A stretch of 64,000 bases of DNA from Zanthoxylum bungeanum (taxonomy: Eukaryota; Streptophyta; Magnoliopsida; Sapindales; Rutaceae), in contig SKCR01026830.1 in NCBI GenBank assembly GCA_019454045.1, forward strand, positions 62,001-126,000, given 5' to 3'. Positions 60,255 through 64,000 of this stretch are shown here, in pieces. Made by a program: the position numbers and the translations under genes. Numbering within the stretch: position 1 is the stretch's first letter; every line of letters starts with the position of its first letter. The notes beneath the pieces were generated by a model. That model was not told the origin of the DNA and searched no databases. It worked only from the letters and a program-made list of their open reading frames with translations.

Positions 60255-62600
60255 ATTTTGAGCATGAAATATACTTAGGGTAAAATTTGGGTAAATTGGA
60301 TTTGAGCATGTTTTGACTAAATTACTTGTTTGAGCATGCTTGTATATGGATGACTTGGAGTTGTTTGTGCTCAATTTTGTGAAAAATGGATTGGATCAAT
60401 TTTTCCCCAAAATATAGGCTTGGTCGAAACTTGGAGGTGCCCTAATGTCATGGAATTTTTTATTTTTGATCATTGGATGAGTTGAAAATACTTGGGATAA
60501 ATTGATTTGAGATTTAATTGGATTGAAATCGAAATCAATTTTGAAAAACCCTAAATGTTGTGACTTGTAGCATGTAAAATGATTGATTTTTTATTCAATT
60601 GTGTTGGACATAAGTTAATGATGATAAGCATAATTAATTGAGTAAATTAGTGTTTTGGAAATGTTAATTTAGTTAATTAATTATGGCTATACACTTTAAT
60701 TAATTTAATTGTGAAATTTGGAATTTTGTAATTTAATTAATTGGGCCAAATTTGGATTTGGGCTTGTAAAAGTTGTATTTGGGCTTAATGGGCTTGGTTG
60801 GGCCAAGTTTGGTTTAGGCTAATTGGTTGGATCCAATTGGGCCCAAAACCATTTCCATAAAGTCCAAATATAACAAATGGACCTTTAATATTAATTGGGC
60901 CTAATGGGCCTAAATTGGTTTCTTGGCAAATAAGGGTGATTCCTTAAATGGGCTTTGGTATTTGGGTTTGACCCATATTGACCAAAGTCCATGCCTTATT
61001 AAATTAATTGAAATCCCATTGGACTTTAATTAAATTGACATTGGATGTTAATTGAGCTTTGAGACCCGTAACTATTAGATTTAGATTCTAAGTCGTAAAG
61101 GCACATTAAAAAGTGTAATTATTTAATTTAGAATTAAATATAGAATTAGTATTAAATAAAAATTAAATTGGATTTAATGTTGTAGTTTAATATAATTCGA
61201 GAATTCGTACTTTTAGTACTTATTCGCAAAACGAGTCGGACTCACGCAAAATCAAATCGTTGTTTGAACATTGGATGGTCATTAATTTCAGATTAATTAA
61301 TTGGATTAGATCGATTGATAACATGCTTTGTGTGGATACATGGATGCGATGTATGAATAATGTATATCAGATTGATATTAGATGGGTGAGGGCAATTTTG
61401 GAAATTATTGTAATAAATTTAGAATTTATTAAATTGGACCTGCGTGTCCAGCCTATTACCTCTTGACTCTTTGTATTTCTCTTCTCACATATTCCCCTCA
61501 ATGTAAATGAGGTTTCCTTAGAAGTGTTATGTAATTGGGTAGAAGTAATATTTGTGCTAGCGGGAGAGAGGAAATTGAGAGATTTGTTCTAGGAACAATG
61601 TGTTAAATATCCATCCACATATCATTATTATTTTATTTATACGCGCCCTATTATGTTTTTAGAATGCATGTTTAAGGGTGTATGATGATGAGACCTTAAC
61701 AAAGATAATTAATTGGTTGCCAATTACGCGAAAAACCCTCAACACATATTAAGCGTTTTTCCTTCCATTGAGTGATTCTTACTCAAGATCCAAGATTGGC
61801 ACTGGTTTGTTGGCCAAAGTCAAGACCTTTGTCCGTCGCGGATGTGTTTGAATCATGAAGGCTTTGTTCCATATCGGTGCCTTTTCCAAGTTGTGATTTG
61901 TTGGCCAAAGTCAAGATCACTTCTTGTCCATCGACATCGATTACGAAGATTTCCAAAGTTAATGGGTTCCGCTTAACTGGGATCATTAAGTTTGTTGTGC
62001 CAAAGCCAAGACTTAGTTGATTCAGAGGAAAAAGGTTAGGGAATATATTTGATATATTGGCATATATAAGATATATGTTTCAGACTTGGATGTCCACCTA
62101 CTAGATCTAGGAATTGGATGGGATCCAATTGATCTTAGAGATCTACCTAGTTAAGTATCATACAATTTGTTGGCCAAAGTCAAGATTGTGTGTTATTTAA
62201 CGGGATCCTAGCCCACTAGGAAAAAAGGTTTCCCGAGTACTCCACAGAGGGTTAGAGGCTCGCCGAAAAATAGTGGGAGGCAAGTATTAAATTTGCAATA
62301 TTCGTTTAGTTACTTGCCAATACGCGCTCATTTCAATTTTTCGTCTATATAAATTAATATATTAGTTGGACTAATATTTAATCGTTATTTTAATTGAACA
62401 GTTGGACTGTATTCAAACTATTTCAATTATAGTTGATTATATAATTGGATTATAGTAATCAATATATTTGAATTTAACCAATTAAATTATAGTTGATTAT
62501 ATAGTTGGACTATAGTAATCATTATATTTAATAGTACCTAAAATCGTTGATTGGATAGTTGGACTATATCAATCAAGATAACTGAAAGATTAGTGTTTAA
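60255..62600 (+). mobile_element. Long untranslated leader of third copia element
   Basis: About 2.3 kb of TTAATT/TTGGGCC-rich sequence without sense-strand genes. TTTGTTGGCCAAAGTCAAGA occurs at 61806, 61897 and 62166 with a variant at 61991, in the same order as in the nested copia. The minus-strand frame 61783-61986 overlaps these motifs and is probably not a gene. Confidence 0.65.
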
Positions 62601-62941
62601 AACATAATCCTGGGTGAAAATGTCATTAAACGACTTTAATTTTCAAATTGGGAATAAAATCTCAGGATAGTCCTGGAGACCGAGAAGTTATTTTATTTGA
62701 TAGAATGACATCTCGAGCCTAAGCCCGGAGTTGAGCAAATAGTAGAACATGATATTTGGAATATTCATGTGATGATAACTTTAGTGCTTAATCCGTTATG
62801 CTTGCCGCAAAGACTCCTTAATTTCTTAGTCAGAACTAAGGATTAGATCCTTATAGTATGATATTGAAATTGAAAGATCTTCATAGATCTATTATTAGAT
62901 CTTAGAAGTACAAATTGTAATAGATAACTCTTGGAGAGTTA

Positions 62942-63157
62942 ATGGCTATTCTCAATGAGACAAAACCAGAGTTTGCAATAGGACAAGAAGCGCAAGGCGC
63001 ATCTTACTTCAACATCCAGAAGGCCAAGGCTTGGCCAAAGGCTTATGGGGTGTGGAAAAAGGGCAAAGGCAAAATCATTATAATCTTCTGGGAAGACAAA
63101 GGACATATCCCAAAATGTCTGCCTAAAACTGTGGTAAACGGGATCACTGAAGCGTGA
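62942..63157 (+). CDS. Small conserved ORF of unknown function (FAIG type)
   Basis: 71 codons from ATG 62942, or the C-terminal remainder of a longer frame. PEFAIG, WPKAYGVW, KGKGKIIII align with the C-terminal part of the pre-gag ORF at 57260-57778 of another copia family. Lys-rich middle, hydrophobic IIII block, no recognised fold or signal. It lies between leader and pol; no clear gag was found around it. It may be part of a diverged gag or a separate accessory protein. Confidence 0.4.
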   Translation: MAILNETKPEFAIGQEAQGASYFNIQKAKAWPKAYGVWKKGKGKIIIIFWEDKGHIPKCLPKTVVNGITEA

Positions 63158-63659
63158 CTTCCGTATGGACAAGGCAGACATGAAGGAAGAGAAGACGGGC
63201 AAGGCTCCGACTTCAAATATGTTTGTCATAAACATGTTCGCTACTAGTATTAAAATTGGATTTTAGATATTGAGCGTGGTACATAAATATGTGCTGATGT
63301 GCAGAATCTGCTGAGAGCAGGATACTGACTTCAGATGAGATCTATCTACGAATCAAAAACGGGACGAGAGTCGCTGTTTTAACCGTAGATACCTAAGTTT
63401 AGGAACTACCCTTCAGGTGTGTACTTAAATTAGGAAACTGTTACAATGTAACTAGTTTGACTAGAAACATTATCTCTATATCAGGGTTTAACCCGTTGCG
63501 GGTATACCTTTATATTATAGTACACTAAAGTGTTTTATTTTATAAAGATGATATTGAGATAAACACATTAGATGTGAATAACAGTATTTATATTTTGAAT
63601 ATAAATAAATCTCAAACGTATACCATAACAAACAAATAGCTCAAACTGATTTAATCAGT

Positions 63660-64000
63660 TGAGACTTATTTGTGGCATTGTTGTCTGGGACACAATTAAC
63701 AAGACTCGTATATCCACACTTTTGAAGAGTTGATACTAGGACGAATTTGATTATATTCAAATGATGTCTACGAATCTAGTTTATTAGGCAAAGTGCCTAA
63801 AGTGCCTTTTACTTGGTAAAAGTGCAAGTGCCACCGATCTGTTAGCCCTCAGTCATAGTGACGTAAGTGGGCCTATGTCTAGCTAGGCTAGAGGTGGATA
63901 TGAATGTTTCGTGACCTTTACGGATGTGGCATCGCGTTATGGTTATGTGTTTCTTTTGAAACACAAATCGGAAACTTTTAGAGTTTCGACACGAAGTAGA
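63660..64000 (+). pseudogene. Copia pre-integrase and integrase core (broken, partial)
   Basis: The plus strand gives LWHCCLGHN-like text (zinc-binding GAG-pre-integrase region, about 63670-63700), FEELILGRI, YESSLLGKVPKVP, then after a frameshift DLLALSHSDVSGPMSS, a stop, ARGGYECFVTFTDVASRYGY and LKHKSETF up to the window edge. These match the copia integrase order HHCC, HSDxCGP, FxTFTDDxSRY in which the two Asp residues belong to the catalytic triad; the second D of FTDD is Val here. At least three stops or shifts are present. Confidence 0.85.

Larger units (their letters stand above)
58945..64000 (+). mobile_element. Third copia element (inverted relative of 6740-16765), runs off window
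   Basis: Reverse-complement similarity to the nested copia is collinear from LTR (58945-60240) through leader to integrase (64000 corresponds to about 10870). Divergence is clearly higher than between the two nested LTRs. Expected remainder: rest of pol and the 3' LTR, to the right of the window. Confidence 0.85.

Overview
This 64 kb window is plant nuclear DNA, most likely from a flowering plant, made almost entirely of nested LTR retrotransposons. The evidence is plant-type primer-binding sites (initiator tRNA-Met type for the copia elements, TGGCGCCGTTGTCGGGGA and TGGCGACTCCACTGGGGA types for the gypsy elements), Athila-, Tat- and Tekay-like features, and several copia families. I found no intact host gene, rRNA, tRNA or CRISPR array. 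Every coding region I recognise is broken by stops or frameshifts. The species cannot be named from the sequence.

Layout. (1) 1-34136 plus LTR parts to 47674: one Athila-like Ty3/gypsy element on the minus strand. Its partial 3' LTR is 1-410, RT/RNase H/integrase 3335-6418, protease and gag 31943-34028, PBS 34113-34130, and 5' LTR 34137-35815 + 47506-47674. Between integrase and 3' LTR, where Athila elements often carry an env-like gene, it holds two accessory coding relics. One is a full-length intronless LOG-like (cytokinin-activating phosphoribohydrolase) pseudogene (1710-2381). The other is a broken ORF resembling the cysteine-rich nucleic-acid-binding proteins of carla-type plant viruses (2655-3194). 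(2) 6419-31942: inserted between the protease and RT regions is a non-autonomous array, LTR-internal-LTR-internal-LTR, with three ~2.4-2.5 kb LTRs and two ~4 kb internal regions without recognisable genes. (3) 6740-16765: inside the leftmost LTR of that array lies a copia element with near-identical LTRs and a perfect 5-bp target duplication (GGATT), yet with a ruined pol. (4) 35816-47505: inside the Athila 5' LTR lies a Tat-like LARD (large retrotransposon derivative), with LTRs of ~4.1/4.2 kb, a 3.4 kb internal region, a 24-bp minisatellite and complex LTR repeats. (5) 47675-48425: an older Athila-family LTR fragment. (6) 48426-55309: a decayed Tekay/Del-like 3' half with a 2.6 kb 3' LTR. 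(7) 55580-55745: a MITE-like hairpin. (8) 55856-58890: 5' half of a second copia element with LTR, PBS, an unusual extra ORF upstream of gag, and a broken gag. (9) 58945-64000: a third copia element, related to the one at 6740-16765 but inverted, entering through a truncated LTR and running off the window at its integrase.

The order of insertion follows from the nesting: Athila first, then the array and, independently, the Tat-like LARD, and last the copia element at 6740-16765. The observations most worth following are the LOG/cysteine-rich cassette of the Athila-like element and the pre-gag ORF shared by copia families.
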